Shown: positions 43,476 through 55,289 of the stretch, in pieces
How the letters are laid out: each line of letters opens with the position of its first letter
Numbering within the stretch: position 1 is the first letter of the stretch
DNA from: Roridomyces roridus
Taxonomy: Eukaryota; Basidiomycota; Agaricomycetes; Agaricales; Mycenaceae
Direction: 5' to 3'
DNA: 64,000 nt
Assembly: GCA_029378245.1 (NCBI GenBank)
Contig: JARKIF010000003.1
Span: forward strand, 2,914,001 to 2,978,000
Made by a program: the position numbers and the translations under genes
Notes under the pieces: model-generated
Database searches by the model: none
What the model was told of the DNA's origin: nothing
What the model saw: only the letters and a program-made list of their open reading frames with translations

Positions 43476-44565
43476 CCTTATCACCACTTTTCTCACCACT
43501 ATAGAATCGTCGATATCAAGATTTGGTCTCCCGAAGGGCGCTGGCGACGAGCATTGGCTCGTGAGTTGAAGGCATGATGAGATTGTAAAGGTCAATAGCA
43601 ATATTGTAGTCCATTGTAGTGCCAATGCGGACAAAATCGTTGTCGGCCCGGCGCCAGTCAATCCCACGTCACGTCAGCCAGCCATCAAGACCATCTCTTA
43701 AATGACAGAGTAAACTCACTTGGGCCAGCTTGCGGCGAACGAAACAGTGCGGGGGGCAGCCCAAAGGGGTCCATCCACGTCGGCAGAGGTCGGTGTGAAT
43801 GTGCAGCCGTGTGTGTGTGCGGAGCTGTGCGGACATTAGTCCGCACAACCCTGTGCTGACAGACCCTCGGAACGCAGTGAGACACACCCACGCTCCCACC
43901 GACCCTCGAACGCCTCGCGATTGCCTGGAAATTTGACGATGGATTACGTTGGCCGGTCTATTCCCCTGTCGGGCAGATACCCAACTTTCCCAAAATGTGG
44001 GACAGCCTCATAGTTCAGTGTCCCGAACTGAAGACGCTATGGCTCGACGGCGACGATTTTCTCTTTGGATGGCGTAGGTACCTCGATGGGAGGGTCGATA
44101 GGGAGGAGGAAGCAAGTGCGAGAGTATCTACCAAGGGTGAGTGCTTTTCTCCGGCGCTTTTTGAACTCTATCTAACTCCGCCGTGCATAGACCGCGTGAA
44201 AGGTCTCCGAGCCGAATTTGCGGAGTTTTGGGAGTAGAATGAGAATTTAGTGTTTCAACATAAAATGTTCATTCAACCCTCTCCCGACTCCTTTCCCTAA
44301 ATGAATGCTGAAGCCGCCGGGCCAGTGTGAGCAAGTGATCCCATCGCATCACACCTCTTCCGGCAGGCCGGCCAAAGCCCGGCAGCGTTACACCTCCTCG
44401 CTAAGGGCTGGCAACCTCTCTATTGTTCAAATCATGTTCGGCATAAAATCGACCTCCAAGCCCTGACCATTAGTAGAAACGATCAGAGACATCAGGAAAT
44501 TGGATGCGATTACGTAAGCTTGTGGCAGTGTGATAAGTACTCACTGTGTCTTACCTTCCACCACC

Positions 44566-46161
44566 ATGTCGTCTTGGGACCGAGTGCCCAACGAGCTGTG
44601 GCACGACATTCTTGGCTTCGTCCCCCGCGAATCTCTTCCACGTATAGCTTCTAGTCATCGCCAATTCAACGCCCTATGCCGCACGATCCTTTTCGACCAC
44701 TTTACATTTTGCCCCTACGCGGAGGACCAGGGTCTCATCGCTCTTCCCTCACCTAAAGATATCCAACACTCTCTCGAGCGTCTGAGCTTTTTGTGCTCCG
44801 ACGACATCGCACCATTGGTCCGGCAGTGCACCCTCACCCCGGGATACTTCTTCAAACGCTCGAATGCCCCCCTGAAGGAGCCGGACGTTTCCTCTTACAC
44901 GTTACTCGCCGCATTCTTCGAAAAATTCGAGAATTTTACCGGCCTGCAGAAGTTCTCTGCTCATTTTATCCATTTCTCGCACGCAGGACTCACCGGCCTG
45001 TGTCAATTGCCGCTCCTCGCTGACGTCCACATCTACGCCTGCACGGTTGATCATGGGCTCGATACATCCGGCTTGGAGCTGCCCACGCCGCGCTTCGCTT
45101 ACGGAGACGTCTACGAAGCTTATGGAGACGTTCACAAAGCTCGTGAAGGGCCAGAGATTTGGCTCTCGTTGGTCAATCCCGCGCACCTCCGTGACTTGAG
45201 CGTGCGGGGGAATCCGCTCCTCGCAGCCACCGCGATAGCAGCATCACCGCTCTTTGCCAATGTTTGCAGCTTGGGGCTGAATTTGACGACCAGCGAGTCC
45301 CAGACTAGAGCGACCTTGTCCAGATTCCCGGCCGTGCGTGTACTCACGCTCAGCCAGCAATGGACGACAGCGCCGCAATGCGAGTTGCCCTCCAGCTCCG
45401 TGCAGATTCTTCCGGCGCTCGAGGAATACCAAGGATCTCCCCAACCGCTGCATCTCTTCTTCACCCGACCTACCCTCAGGAATCTGCAGGTCGGTGTCTG
45501 CGATGCTGCAGACTTGATTGCTGAATTCCGTGACGAGTCCAACCCTCACATCACTTCCGCCGTGTTGAGTTTCACTGGCAACGACCTCCATGCGGAGCAA
45601 TTCAATGCCATCTGCGCCGCACTTCCCGGCCTGGTGGATCTCCACATCTTCCTTTGCACCGATGAGCCACCAGTGTGGAACAATCCTGTTCATGGTCTCA
45701 CGTCCCGGGTACATTTCACATCCGAATCCTACTCCAAGATGTCGCTGACCCCTGATTCATAGTCGGCCATATTTTTCTCATCTCTCGTTGACACACCCGC
45801 CCTGCCGCAGACCCTACAGCGCTTCGGGGTGGAATGGAGATGTGAGTACGCAATGGATTATGACGAGGAAGTGACGGAGAGCGAGGATATTGACAAGGTC
45901 GTGGGGATGCGGGACAAAATCTTTGAGAGGTGTCCGGAGTTGCACACGGTTTGGCTTGATGGGGATGATTTCTGTGTTGGGTGGCGCAAGATTCGACGGC
46001 GGGGTGAAGATAGCATTGTGGGGTTCAGGACAAGCTCTCGGGGTGAGTACGGTCCCCAAGGTCCTCTGGCGAAAGGCTGACGTTATCTTTCAGAACACAC
46101 AAAGAGTGTCCACGGTGAGTTGCGATTCTCCTCTTTCTGGGAAGGGCTAGGGCTCGAATGA
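44566..46161 (+). CDS. F-box/LRR-like protein, intact divergent copy
   Basis: ATG in CCACCACCATGTCG. Three exons (44566-45708, 45763-46042, 46094-46161) give 496 residues in phase. F-box: RVPNELWHDILGFVPRESLP...RTILFDHF. LRR-like body: SLERLSFLCSDDIAPLVRQC, FTGLQKFSAHFIHF, LTGLCQLPLLADVHIYAC, SRFPAVRVLTL, LPALEEYQG, ICAALPGLVDLHIFL. C-terminal module: LVDTPALPQTLQRFGVEW...MRDKIFERCPELHTVWLDGDDFCVGW. The last exon ends FSSFWEGLGLE. It is the most divergent intact copy, so probably older and retained. Predicted SCF adaptor. Confidence 0.87.
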
Positions 46162-46407
46162 ATATGTCTCACTGCGAGTGGACACGGCATTCTGGGGCTG
46201 CTATGTAGCTGTCGAAGAGTAAATACCGAACGTTCCGTACAACTATCGAACAACAATAACTCTTCTCGTTTGATCGACGGCGAAAGATGTATGTACGTTT
46301 ATATTAACCAAGAGACGCGAGGCGTTTGTTTGCCCATGTGTGTGTAACACGTGCGTCATCAAAGGCGTGACGTGAGCCATACTTATTACTTCTTGCTGTC
46401 CGCCACC

Positions 46408-47120
46408 ATGCCCTCTCACAAACAAGTGGCCAGCGAGCTGTGGCTCCACATATCTGCTCTGCTCCCTCATGCATCCATTGTCAATGTCTCCTCGACCCAG
46501 CGTCTGTTTCGTCGCCTATCTCCCGTGCATTTTAGACTTCACCGTCCGTCGGCACAATGCCGCATCCATGACTTGAATGTTGTCGACTTCAACACCCTCT
46601 GCACCTCCCTTCCCAGCCTATTGGATCTACATCTCGCAGGCGATTTCACAACACACGGACCCGACAAATTCTTTACATCTCCGGTCCGTGGGCCGTCTCA
46701 CATCGCTGACCCATTTTGATCGCTGTTTTCTTCTAGGCAGCAGCTCTATTCTGAAACTGCTGCTTTTCCCAACGGTCTGCAGCACCTCACACTTCATCTG
46801 CGGCTACCGGTCGGAATCCGCCGGGAAGCCAGAAATGGACAAAGCCTTCGAGATGCAGCAGAGACTCTTGGCGCGATTCCCCCAATTGCACACGCCCTGG
46901 GCCGACGGCGGCAATTTTCTGTTCGGCTGGAGTAAAGTCACACATGAGCCTGATAAATTGTTCGGATTTGGAACGTCGGGCGGGTGTGGTGAGTACATCC
47001 AGTCTTGGTTGCGTGAAAACGATCCCTCAACTTGACGTCTTGCCGATCAGGCTCTATACATACAAATTCTAGGAAAGATTCGACCCTTTTTGGCGAGGCC
47101 CGCGAGATGATGGCGGACGA
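46408..47120 (+). pseudogene. F-box gene copy with internal deletion
   Basis: Start and F-box like the 29420 copy (SELWLHISALLPHASIVNVSS...LFRRLSPVHF). The body is deleted: it passes directly into DFNTLCTSLPSLLDLHLAG. Homology returns with the C-terminal module (DKAFEMQQRLLARFPQLHTPWADGG) in which the usual WLDG is WADG, then an intron and ERFDPFWRG at about 47075-47100. Frames do not connect throughout. Confidence 0.75.
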
Positions 47121-47440
47121 TTCGACGTCGGGAAGGGATGGGGAGGTGGTAAGGCTGGGGTCGAGCCGTAAGTCGGGTGAGGGCCATGCTTTGTCTTGTT
47201 GGCAGCGCTCACGTTCGTCTCTCAGAGCACACATTCCACCGGGGGTTCCCGTCTTTGTGGGAACCACTCACTCGCCCCAGTACGTATTACAACGATACCA
47301 ATGAGATTCATTAACCCATCTGTGCTCGTAGTTTACAAATAAATAATTCGTCCAACGGTGTTCGTTATGTACAACGTTACAACATAAACTTGGTTTCAAA
47401 CCAACTTTCAAGATCATCATCAGTCGCAAATCCCCAACAG
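47121..47440. other. Intergenic region
   Basis: 320 bp between the F-box pseudogene and the convergent DUF6534 gene stop. No gene seen. Confidence 0.4.
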
Positions 47441-48870
47441 TCAAACTGGACGCCGAGAACTCACCGTATCTTCGCGTTTCGCCACCGACTCGGTACCCAT
47501 CGTCGACAACTCCATCGACCCTCCGCCAGGCCTGAAGCTGATATCCATATCCACGTCGTCATAACGATCCCGGTCCTCAGTTGTCCGACCCCTGGATGGG
47601 TACCCACTGTAGCCGGTATACGACGAATCGACGGTCTTGCGCGTGGCGGCGCGGAACCCAGTTAACGTGGGGCCTGTCGAGTCGGATTTGGGTCCGCCGC
47701 TGCCAGAGGAGGAGGCGACGACCGTGTCGGAGAAGGTGAGATATTTGCGGTTGTTGAGGATGAGGAGGAGGCTGTTGGAGTAGCTGCGAAGGGAGGGGTG
47801 AGCAGGGGGGTCGAGTCACTGGAGAGGCAACGCACATTCTACCCAGGAGAATGGACGGAGCGGTGAAGTAGTTGGTGTTGGGTATGCCGACGAGGAGGAT
47901 GACGGTAAGGACAGCAAGGGTGCTCGAGAGCAGGTTGGTCTCGACGGTGAGATTGATGATCTTGCGGACGATAAAGTCCGTGCGTGCATGCTCTTTGGAG
48001 CGGGATCGCAGCAACTGGGGAGAGGGTTGGTCAGCGCGTCAAATATGGGGACTGCGACGGACGAGGATGGACATGGATATCATGATGAGGACGTCGGCAA
48101 CGGCGGCGCCGATGTTGACGACCCACGTCGCGGACTGCACCTTGGGAGCCGCCGCAGCAAAGGTCTCAGCTCGGTGTCCCTACGGCGGGTTCAATTCACG
48201 CTGGAGCACAAAATAAAAAGACAAGAACACGCACGACAATCGCCCCGTAGAGCCCCGCTATCACTTGCGCGAGAGCAAGCCCTGCCACGACGACGGACAC
48301 GGGGAGCATGTACTTGTTGAGCGTCCACATGCGATATCCGTAGAAGCACTGGACGATGGCGGCGACGAAAGCTCCGATCATGGGCGTATCAAAGGCGGAG
48401 AGCCAGATATCGCTCAGCGCCACGATGCTGCCGTACCCCGACGCGAACCAGTGCCAGGCGTCCGCGATGCACATGACCGTCGACGCCAGGTCGAGGATGA
48501 ACACACTCCATACGAGGAGTTTGAGCCATCTCGCGTCCTTGGGGAAGTTGAGGTGGTACAGGTCTGTGACGAGTCAGTCAGTCCGGAGCCGCAGAAGAAG
48601 AAAATTGGGAGACGCACAGAATTGAACCGTCAGGATGCCGAAGAGGTACGTTCCAAGGAGTTCTCCAACGATCTTGAGAGGAAATTTGAGAACGGTCATA
48701 AACAGAGAATTTCTGGGCTTACAAGCGGTCCTGTTCTTGGCGGCACAAAAAATCAGTCTGCGAGTCGGCATCCAGAGCAGGGGAGGAAGACTCACAGTTT
48801 CTCGATGTGCGGGGGGAGCGGTGGCAAGGCGGGGGCAGCGCAGGGGCCGACATTGGGTGAGGATGGGTAT
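47441..48870 (-). CDS. DUF6534 multi-pass membrane protein
   Basis: Several exons on the minus strand read PPLPPHIEK, LTGPLIVGELLGTYLFGILTVQFY, LYHLNFPKDARWLKLLVWSV, FILDLASTVMCIADAWHWFA, PMIGAFVAAIVQCFYGYRMW, MLPVSVVVAGLALAQVIAGL, VVNIGAAVADVLIMISMSIL, RKIINLTVETNLLSSTLAVL, and a Ser/Gly-rich cytosolic tail ending TVSSRRPV with stop at 47441. About seven hydrophobic segments plus the YHLNFPKD and TVETNLLSS motifs identify the mushroom DUF6534 family of receptor-like membrane proteins with no known ligand. The start codon is not certain: the only nearby ATG (about 48869) is out of frame with the first exon. Confidence 0.78.
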
Positions 48871-49600
48871 CGACGAAAAAATCGGCTTCAGCCCGACGGG
48901 GGAAATATATCTGAAAACCGGCAAGCAGGTTGCACCGCCTGACCGCCTCCGCGCCTATACGCATCATCAAAATCAAAACATATCTGGCCTAGGCTCATCA
49001 AAGTGACCGGCGATAACTCTTACCTCGTGTCTGATATGGCGGTGACATCCCCGGCAGATCGTCGAAAGGATCGGCGGCCGATGCACGGGTAAGGCTAGAA
49101 CCCCGTTCGGCGAGACTATTCTTGCCACAGTGAGTCTCCCTCAGAAAAAACAAACCTCAGAAGCTTCGTATTCGCGAACTCGAAACAATGTGCATATGCT
49201 GCGCCAGGAACCGAACCGGATGTACATCTTGGATGTTCACGGTCGAACAAAATCTTCATCCTAAGCGGTAAGTGAATCGATAAATTGGATTTGGAAACTG
49301 ATGCAGGTAATTTTAGGTAATTTTAGGCAGTGTTTTCCGGGTTGAAACGGTGTCGCGGAGCTCCGCACTGAGTCTCCACGAGTTTTAGGCAGCTGTGTGC
49401 TTGGAGCTGCATCTCTGGATTGCGTTTTTCCTCATGTGGAGACTTGTGGAGATCGGCATTTTTCATTTTCAACTTTTTGCATCGCACAACACGCGACTGA
49501 TCGATGATCGTCCCTTGGACTTCTACTGTTGGCAACGAGACAACACAATCAATTTGCAAATCAATCGAATCTCTCTCTCTCTCTCTTTCCCGCGTCCATC
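48871..49600. other. Divergent intergenic region
   Basis: 730 bp without a convincing gene. It has a small direct repeat GGTAATTTTAGG near 49306-49327 and a CT microsatellite (49569-49588) directly before the MBL start, a typical pyrimidine-rich fungal promoter/leader. Confidence 0.5.
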
Positions 49601-50855
49601 ATGTCAACCTCCACCTACGCTGATCTAGGAATCCCAGCATCGTCAGCCACAGTATCCGTCAAGGCATTCAACGTCGTCGATGAGCCCAACACCGTCATCG
49701 TCCCCGCCGGCGTGTTCCTCAGCCCCGTCCTCCCGGTCGCGAAAACCTGGGCTTCCCCGTCCTTGCGTTCCTCATCGAGAACACGACGACCAAGCAGCGG
49801 GTCATGTTTGACTTGGGGCCGCGCGAGGATTTGACCAAGACTGCCGAGGTGATCGCGGAGGCTGTCAAGGCTGGGGTTGTTGCGATGCCTGTTAGCAGGG
49901 ATATCGGGACGCAGCTGAAGGAGACTGGTGTCGAGTTGGATAGCATCAATGCGGTGATTTGGAGGTGCGTTTGTCGAGTTCTACGAGTTTTTCGGCTCGC
50001 TTATTATGCTTGCAAGCCATGCGCATTTCGACCACATTGGTGAGTCTTTTTTCATGTGCTTCGACGTTGCACGCAACTGAGTTGCGATAGGCGACATGCA
50101 CAAGTTTCCTCCGTCTGTTGATCTCGTCTTTGGAGACGCCATGGTGACGGACCTGGCGGACCCGAAGACGCAGTTGCAGGAGAGTGATATGGCCGGCCGG
50201 ACGCTCGTCCCTCTCAACTTTGCAAGTTCCCAACTCGAACTGTGCGGCTTCAGATCGCTCGATTTCTTTGGCGACGGAAGTCTCTATCTACTCGATGTTC
50301 CCGGCGTGCGTCGACTTTCTCCTTGTAAATAATCGTCGCGTTGATTCTCGCACACAGCACCTGGACGGCCATATCTGTGCCCTCGCACGTGTGACGCCAA
50401 CCACCTTCGTCCTACTCGCAGGCGACGCATGCTTCCATCCAGGCCTCCTCCGTCCCACCGCCGACCTACCCAGTCTCTACCCCTACCCCGAAGGCCTCGT
50501 CGCTCGCACTCGCGCCTCCATCTCGGCCTCGCACTTCCCCACCACCGACTCGCTCGGCGAAGGCAAATTCGACCTCACCACCCGTACGACTCCCTTGCTC
50601 GACATTGCCGAGTCGGGCTACTTTGAAGATCCGCCGCTTGCGAGGGCGGCGATTCGCAAGATGGAAAAGTTTGATGCGAATGCGGATGTTTTTGTCGTTC
50701 AGGGACACGATGAGTCGCTCATGTCGGTTGTGGGTGCGTTGCCCCGGACGTTGGATGGGTGGAAGGCGAGTGGGTGGAAGGAGAAGCACATGTGGGCGTT
50801 CCTTGAGGAAGAGAATCCTGCGTTTAGGTTCAATGTCGTCGAGGCTGCTGCTTGA
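49601..50855 (+). CDS. Metallo-beta-lactamase fold hydrolase, one apparent frame break
   Basis: Exons read NVVDEPNTVIVPAGVFLSP, ENLGFPVLAFLIENTTT, MFDLGPREDLTKTAEV, then across an intron the metal motif SHAHFDHIGD (H-x-H-x-D-H), DLVFGDAMVTDLAD, LYLLDVPG, HLDGHICALARV, LLAGDACFHPG and VVQGHDESL. These are the zinc ligands and core strands of the MBL fold, in the lactonase/quinolone-hydrolase-like group found in fungi. Near 49731 the frame shifts by one base inside a short C run (CTCCCGG), so the copy is either mutated or the base is a sequencing error. Substrate unknown; could hydrolyse a lactone or thioester. Confidence 0.82.
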
Positions 50856-51114
50856 GCGATCGATTTTCTATATTCTACGTAGAACTAGTATGGGAGAAAT
50901 TTAGAAGCATTCAATTTGAATTTGCATTTGGATCTCCAGGAACACCGCGCATCGGGTAATGGGTATTCGAGGTCCATGTACCGTGCCGTACGGAGATCGA
51001 AAGGAATTCAAAAAGAATCTCGAAAAAGGTACGGTATCATATGATCCGATCAGCGGTCCATCATAGCCATCAGCGCGCGGCTTTTATCCGTCTCCCGCAG
51101 TCTGCGCCCTCCCC

Positions 51115-53121
51115 ATGACCTCCGACGTCCCCTTCCAAGCCATCGCCTCAGGCGTAGCCGTCTGTCTCGGCATCTCTTACTACTACCTCTCGTCGCGCCG
51201 TTCTGCAAGCTCGAAACCCCCCGGCCCGCGCGGCTGGCCCATCATCGGCAACCTCTTGAACGTACCCACACAGTTCGAATGGTTCTACTGGGCGACGTAC
51301 AAGGACTTGTATGGCCCGATAAGCTACACCACCGTCCTTGGGAGGGAGATTGTGATCCTCAACACGCTCGAGGCGTGTAATGAGATGTTGGAGAAGAAGT
51401 CGTCGGTGTATTCTGGGAGACCTATCATGCCGTTTGCTGGGGAGATGTGCGTTATTAATTCTACCCTTCGTCCCCGCCGCCTAAACTGATCCTTTGACAT
51501 AGCGTCGGATGGGACCAACAACTCCTCTTCGTGCCCTTCAACGGGAACCACTTCCGCGCCATGCGCAAACTCGCGCATCACCACCTCGGGACCAAAGTCG
51601 CCGCTTCGCAGTACCACGAAGTGCAGGAAACCGAAGTCAAGCACCTCGTCTCGAGGTTGCGCGGGACGAATGATTCCGAGGGGCTCGTCAAGAATTTGCG
51701 TATGTGAGTGCCGCGTCTTTCCTCAAAGGTTCAAGTTGACGTTGATTCTTTGAACGCAGCACGATTGGAGCCATCCTCCTCCGCATGTCTCACGGGTATA
51801 CGACCCGCACTGACGGGAACGATCCCATTGTGAACCTCGTCGAAGTTGCATCGCAGGATTTCTACCAGGCGACTAAACCCGGCGCGTGGTTCGTTGATAT
51901 CTTTCCATGGTGTGCGTTTTCGTTCGTTCTCTTCTTCGATTCCACTTTACTCATTTGTTTGCAGTGAAACACGTGCCGGCGTGGATGCCGGGTGCGGGGT
52001 TCAAGAAGACGGGCGCCAAATTCCGCAAGACCAACATCGATCAGACGGACAAGCCGTATGATTTCGTTGTGAAGGAAATGGTGAGTCTTTCCCAAGATCG
52101 TCGAATTTGGACTGACTTTGATAGGGAAATAACACTGCGCTCCCGTCTTTTACGTCCAACGCCCTTCGAACCCAATTGACGCCCGATGAGAAGTTTGCGC
52201 TCAAGTTCATTGCTGCTGCGTTGTATGGTGGGGGATTGGATACCGTTCGTCGCCTTCCTTTCGCTCTTCACACTCCTGATGTATCGAACAGATGACCGGC
52301 GCCACGACCGTCTTCTTCCTCGCCATGATCATCTACCCCGATATTCAGCGCAAAATTCACGAAGAACTCGACCGCGTCGTCGGCACGGGTCGGCTTCCCA
52401 ACATGCGCGACCAAGAGCATCTGCCGTTCCTCGGAGGAGTGATCAAGGAGGTTTCGAGGTGGAGCGTCACCGTCCCCGGAGGTTGGTTTATTTTCTTTGT
52501 TTCAATTCGACTGCGGCTGATGTATGCTCAAAAGGAGTACCTCACGCTGCGACGGAGGACGACGTCTTCAACGGGTATTACATCCGCAAGGGCACTATTG
52601 TCATCAACAACTTATGGTTCGTTTCTCTTTCTTCCTTCCTTTCACTCAATTTGAGATTCGAACCCTTCCCCATAGGGCAATCGCACACGATCCGGCCAAC
52701 TACACATCCCCCATGACGTTCGACCCCACTCGCTTCCTTGGCCCCACCCCGGAACTCGACCCGGCTTCATACACATTTGGTTTCGGCCGCCGTCGCTGCC
52801 CGGGGATCGAAGTCGCTGAATCGACGGTGTATATAGTGCTTGCGACCTGTTTGTCGGTATTCCGAGTTAGTGGTGGGAAGGATGAGAAGGGGAATGAGCT
52901 TCCGCCGCCCAAGGAGGAGTTTCAGTCGGGTGCTGTTTCGTACGTGTGCTTTTTTTCTCTTCTTCTTCTTGCTTTGTTGGAGGGTTAACTGACTGACGCT
53001 CTTTTCTTCAAGGCACCCGAAGCCGTTCAAGTGTGTTGTGGAGCCGCGGTCGGCGGAGGCGGTGAATTTGTTGCAGATGTTGGGTAATGACTTGGTTGAG
53101 CGTCCGCCGTCTCAACTCTAG
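51115..53121 (+). CDS. Cytochrome P450, OrdA/CYP64-like
   Basis: An N-terminal anchor (FQAIASGVAVCLGISYYYL) and hinge KPPGPRGWPIIGNLL start the protein. Then YGPISYTTVLGREIVILN, the C-helix region PFNGNHFRAMRKLAHHHLG, ILLRMSHGYTT, I-helix AALYGGGLDTMTGATTVF, K-helix EVSRW with ExxR, FDPTRFLGPTPE, and haem loop FGFGRRRCPGIEVAEST. It ends at 53121. About eight introns of 50-60 bp. It resembles basidiomycete P450s annotated as O-methylsterigmatocystin-oxidoreductase-like, a name by similarity only. No frame break found. Works at the ER membrane with a P450 reductase. Confidence 0.9.
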
Positions 53122-54074
53122 GCGACTCCACGCGTCTGCTTAGTAGATACAATACAATACAGTCTTTCTACTTGCCCTTTTTGGTCTAGCTGAAAGTGAC
53201 ATTCAATCTCAACTGAGTCAGTGTGGGATTCAATTCAATTGACAATGATGATCTTCTCCCGTTAGACGTTAGTTAGGCTTCTTGTGAGATTGCCACCCGC
53301 CTTATGGCATCGTATGGAGTTATTTTTGAATTGTTAAGAGAATAAGTAAGACGATGGCCGGACATGGCCGAAGTAAATGACATAGTGCTTCGTGTTCGTT
53401 CGTTCCTCGACGTTCAAAATAATCAGCTTCCTCGCAAAGATGTGGATGGATGCATACCGAGAAGCCCAGGTCTGCCCAGGTCCAGGAACCACATGTGCAC
53501 AGAGGTACTTTATCATATTTCGATCAACCTCGTTTTCGACCTTGCGGCGCCCATGAACTTGATGCTGATCACTGGTACGCATTTTTGCTCCCATCCCGTG
53601 GACAGCGGCATTTCTGTGCCGCTCATCGCTGCGCCAGTGTCAGCAAGCTCAGATACTTATGTGCTACTGATGTTATGTGTACTCGGGTGGATTGGATTGC
53701 ATTCCTATGATGAATCAATCATGAATGCCACACAAATACTTACCAAAATCGCAACCCCGACACACCGGCCATGTGGCATGCACAAATGCAATTGTATCTG
53801 CTGACGACACCTTCCCGTGGCGCGGCATCGCATCTGTACCCAGATTTGAACAGTTCACCTGAATACGTACAGCCCGCGGAGATATCGTGAAATCGAAATT
53901 TACCATGGAACGGGCCAACGAAGATCCTGTACTGCACGTTTGACGGAATCATGAGGCCGATGATTTGCGGTACTCCAATGAGGACGGACACGTTTGAGAG
54001 TTCGGTCGGGATTAGATAATGAATCCGTTAGGAAGCAAGTAAGATTCGAAGCAAAATCTAACAATCAGTAAATT
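53122..54074. other. Intergenic region between convergent genes
   Basis: 953 bp with only short, overlapping, low-quality frames (for example 53364-53804). No domain or splice pattern recognised. Confidence 0.5.
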
Positions 54075-54947
54075 CTACAAAGCTGCCCTAGGATTCCCCG
54101 CCAAATCCAACGGCCCAAACTCCCACGCGCCAGGATACTTTCTCGAAAACCACCACCGTGTAGCCCACTTGAGGGGTAGGGGGAACGGCGGGAACCATGG
54201 CGTGGCGGGGTTGCCACAGACGATGCTCAGCGGGAGGGTGGTGTTGAAATCAATCTTGGCCAGCGCTTGTTTCATGAATTCGTTGTCGATGTCTTTGAGT
54301 TCCTTCTCAGTAAAGACAGCACGCATTCGGCTTGATTCGAGGGAGGGAATTTCCTGTGGACCTCGGTTAGTACGTGGAGCCCAAGCGAGGCGAGACAAGG
54401 ACGGACCTCGTTTAGGTGGTTGATCATGATATCACTGAACGAATGCACCTTCTCGACGAGGAGCTTGCCGTCGTACATCTCCGTCCCCGCTCGGACACTC
54501 TCGATCCACTCCTTGAGCTGTACGAGCTGCGGGACGAACGTGTGGTGTTGGTCGACGCTGGCAGACATGGAGCCTGCGCCAAGCTTCTTCTCGATCTCGG
54601 GAAAGTAAAAGGTCTCCTCCATGTCGTGGTGGTGGTGGATGCTGTCGACCTGTATCTCGATTATTAGTTGGAATGCAATTGAGGGATAGACGGCGTGCGT
54701 GCGCACCACAGCCAGGCTAAAGACCATGAACGGCTCCACTTTATCGCTCGTGATGTTCGGGGCATGGGCGACCATGGCGTTGATGCCTTGGATAAAGGCA
54801 TTGTGGGCGGCGGCCATGTTGCTGCGAACGACCAGTCAGTGGTGTCTTTTCTACTTCAGTTTGACAGGGTAGCTACATGGCCTGGTAGTCGAACATGTTC
54901 TTGAACTCGCCCGGGGGCATGTCGAGGAGGGGGTATGGCGCAGGCAT
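54075..54947 (-). CDS. Hemerythrin-like HHE domain protein
   Basis: Four exons (54947-54877, 54821-54708, 54649-54407, 54354-54075) give 235 residues in phase. The HHE four-helix pattern is visible: AAHNAFIQGINAMV, DSIHHHHDMEETFYFPEIE, VDQHHTFVPQLVQLKEW, MINHLNEEIPSLE. These His/Glu residues should bind a di-iron or other metal centre. The C-terminus is a Pro/Trp-rich tail (TPWFPPFPLPLKWATRWW). Fungal members are thought to handle iron, oxygen or NO; the exact role is unknown. It is head-to-head with the UbiA gene, so the two may share a promoter. Confidence 0.85.
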
Positions 54948-55289
54948 CCTCGGTGGTGGTGGTAGTGGAGTGGCAAAGGTGGGCGCTGGTCGCGACAGAA
55001 GACAACACCGTTGGCTACCGATCAAGCCGGCTTGGCCGATCGACAGGCTGTGTTGATGGCTGGGTTGGTTGGACGAATCGGTATCATCTGATTTGTCAAT
55101 TCATTAGATTTTCCGTCGGCTTTCTTATTCCGGTCAGAAACTCCTTCCAGATGATCTGCATGGGGTGTTGCGTTTGCCGACAACGCGCCCAGGAGTGGTC
55201 GGGGGCCGCGCCTCGGTCAGGACCGCCAGGTAGAGATAAAAATTGATTTCGAGCGCTTGTGGTCCTGTGCCTCCCCTCCCTCACCAACC
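54948..55289. other. Divergent promoter region of the hemerythrin-like and UbiA genes
   Basis: 342 bp between start codons. No clear TATA box. It may contain an unrecognised first UbiA exon. Confidence 0.35.

Larger units (their letters stand above)
40326..43879. mobile_element. CACTA-like non-autonomous DNA transposon (outer element)
   Basis: Perfect 15-bp terminal inverted repeats CACTGCGTTCCGAGG (40326-40340 and 43865-43879) with a 3-bp target duplication AGA (40323-40325, 43880-43882). The uninterrupted site is known from F-box paralogues (GCAGACACACCC). CACTG...CAGTG ends plus 3-bp duplication fit the CACTA/EnSpm superfamily. No transposase is inside. Without the nested element it would be only about 685 bp, that is, MITE-like. 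Confidence 0.88.
39114..44237 (+). pseudogene. F-box/LRR-like gene split by nested transposons
   Basis: Exon 1 (39114-40247) is complete: F-box RVPNELWLAIFELLPCESVK, then FTLDRLDFWSSDEIAPLVRHC, LPCLDNVTMDQCGV, SRFPAVRVLDF, CRSLPNLVDLHIEI. Exon 2 opens at 40297 (ATDFFFTLAD) and is cut at 40325. The rest resumes at 43883 with T-P-T-L-P-P-T-L-E-R-L-A-I-A-W-K-F and continues through MWDSLIVQCPELKTLWLDGDDFLFGWRR...DREEE to 44138. The last exon ends FAEFWE, stop 44237. Except for the 3.55-kb insertion and its AGA duplication, no lesion is visible, so this is a recent inactivation. Confidence 0.9.

Noticed and set aside
49569..49588. CT run as a functional repeat
   Set aside because: Ordinary pyrimidine-rich leader of a fungal gene.
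53364..53804. 146-aa ORF in the 53-54 kb gap
   Set aside because: No domain, no supporting introns, weak start context and composition unlike neighbouring genes.
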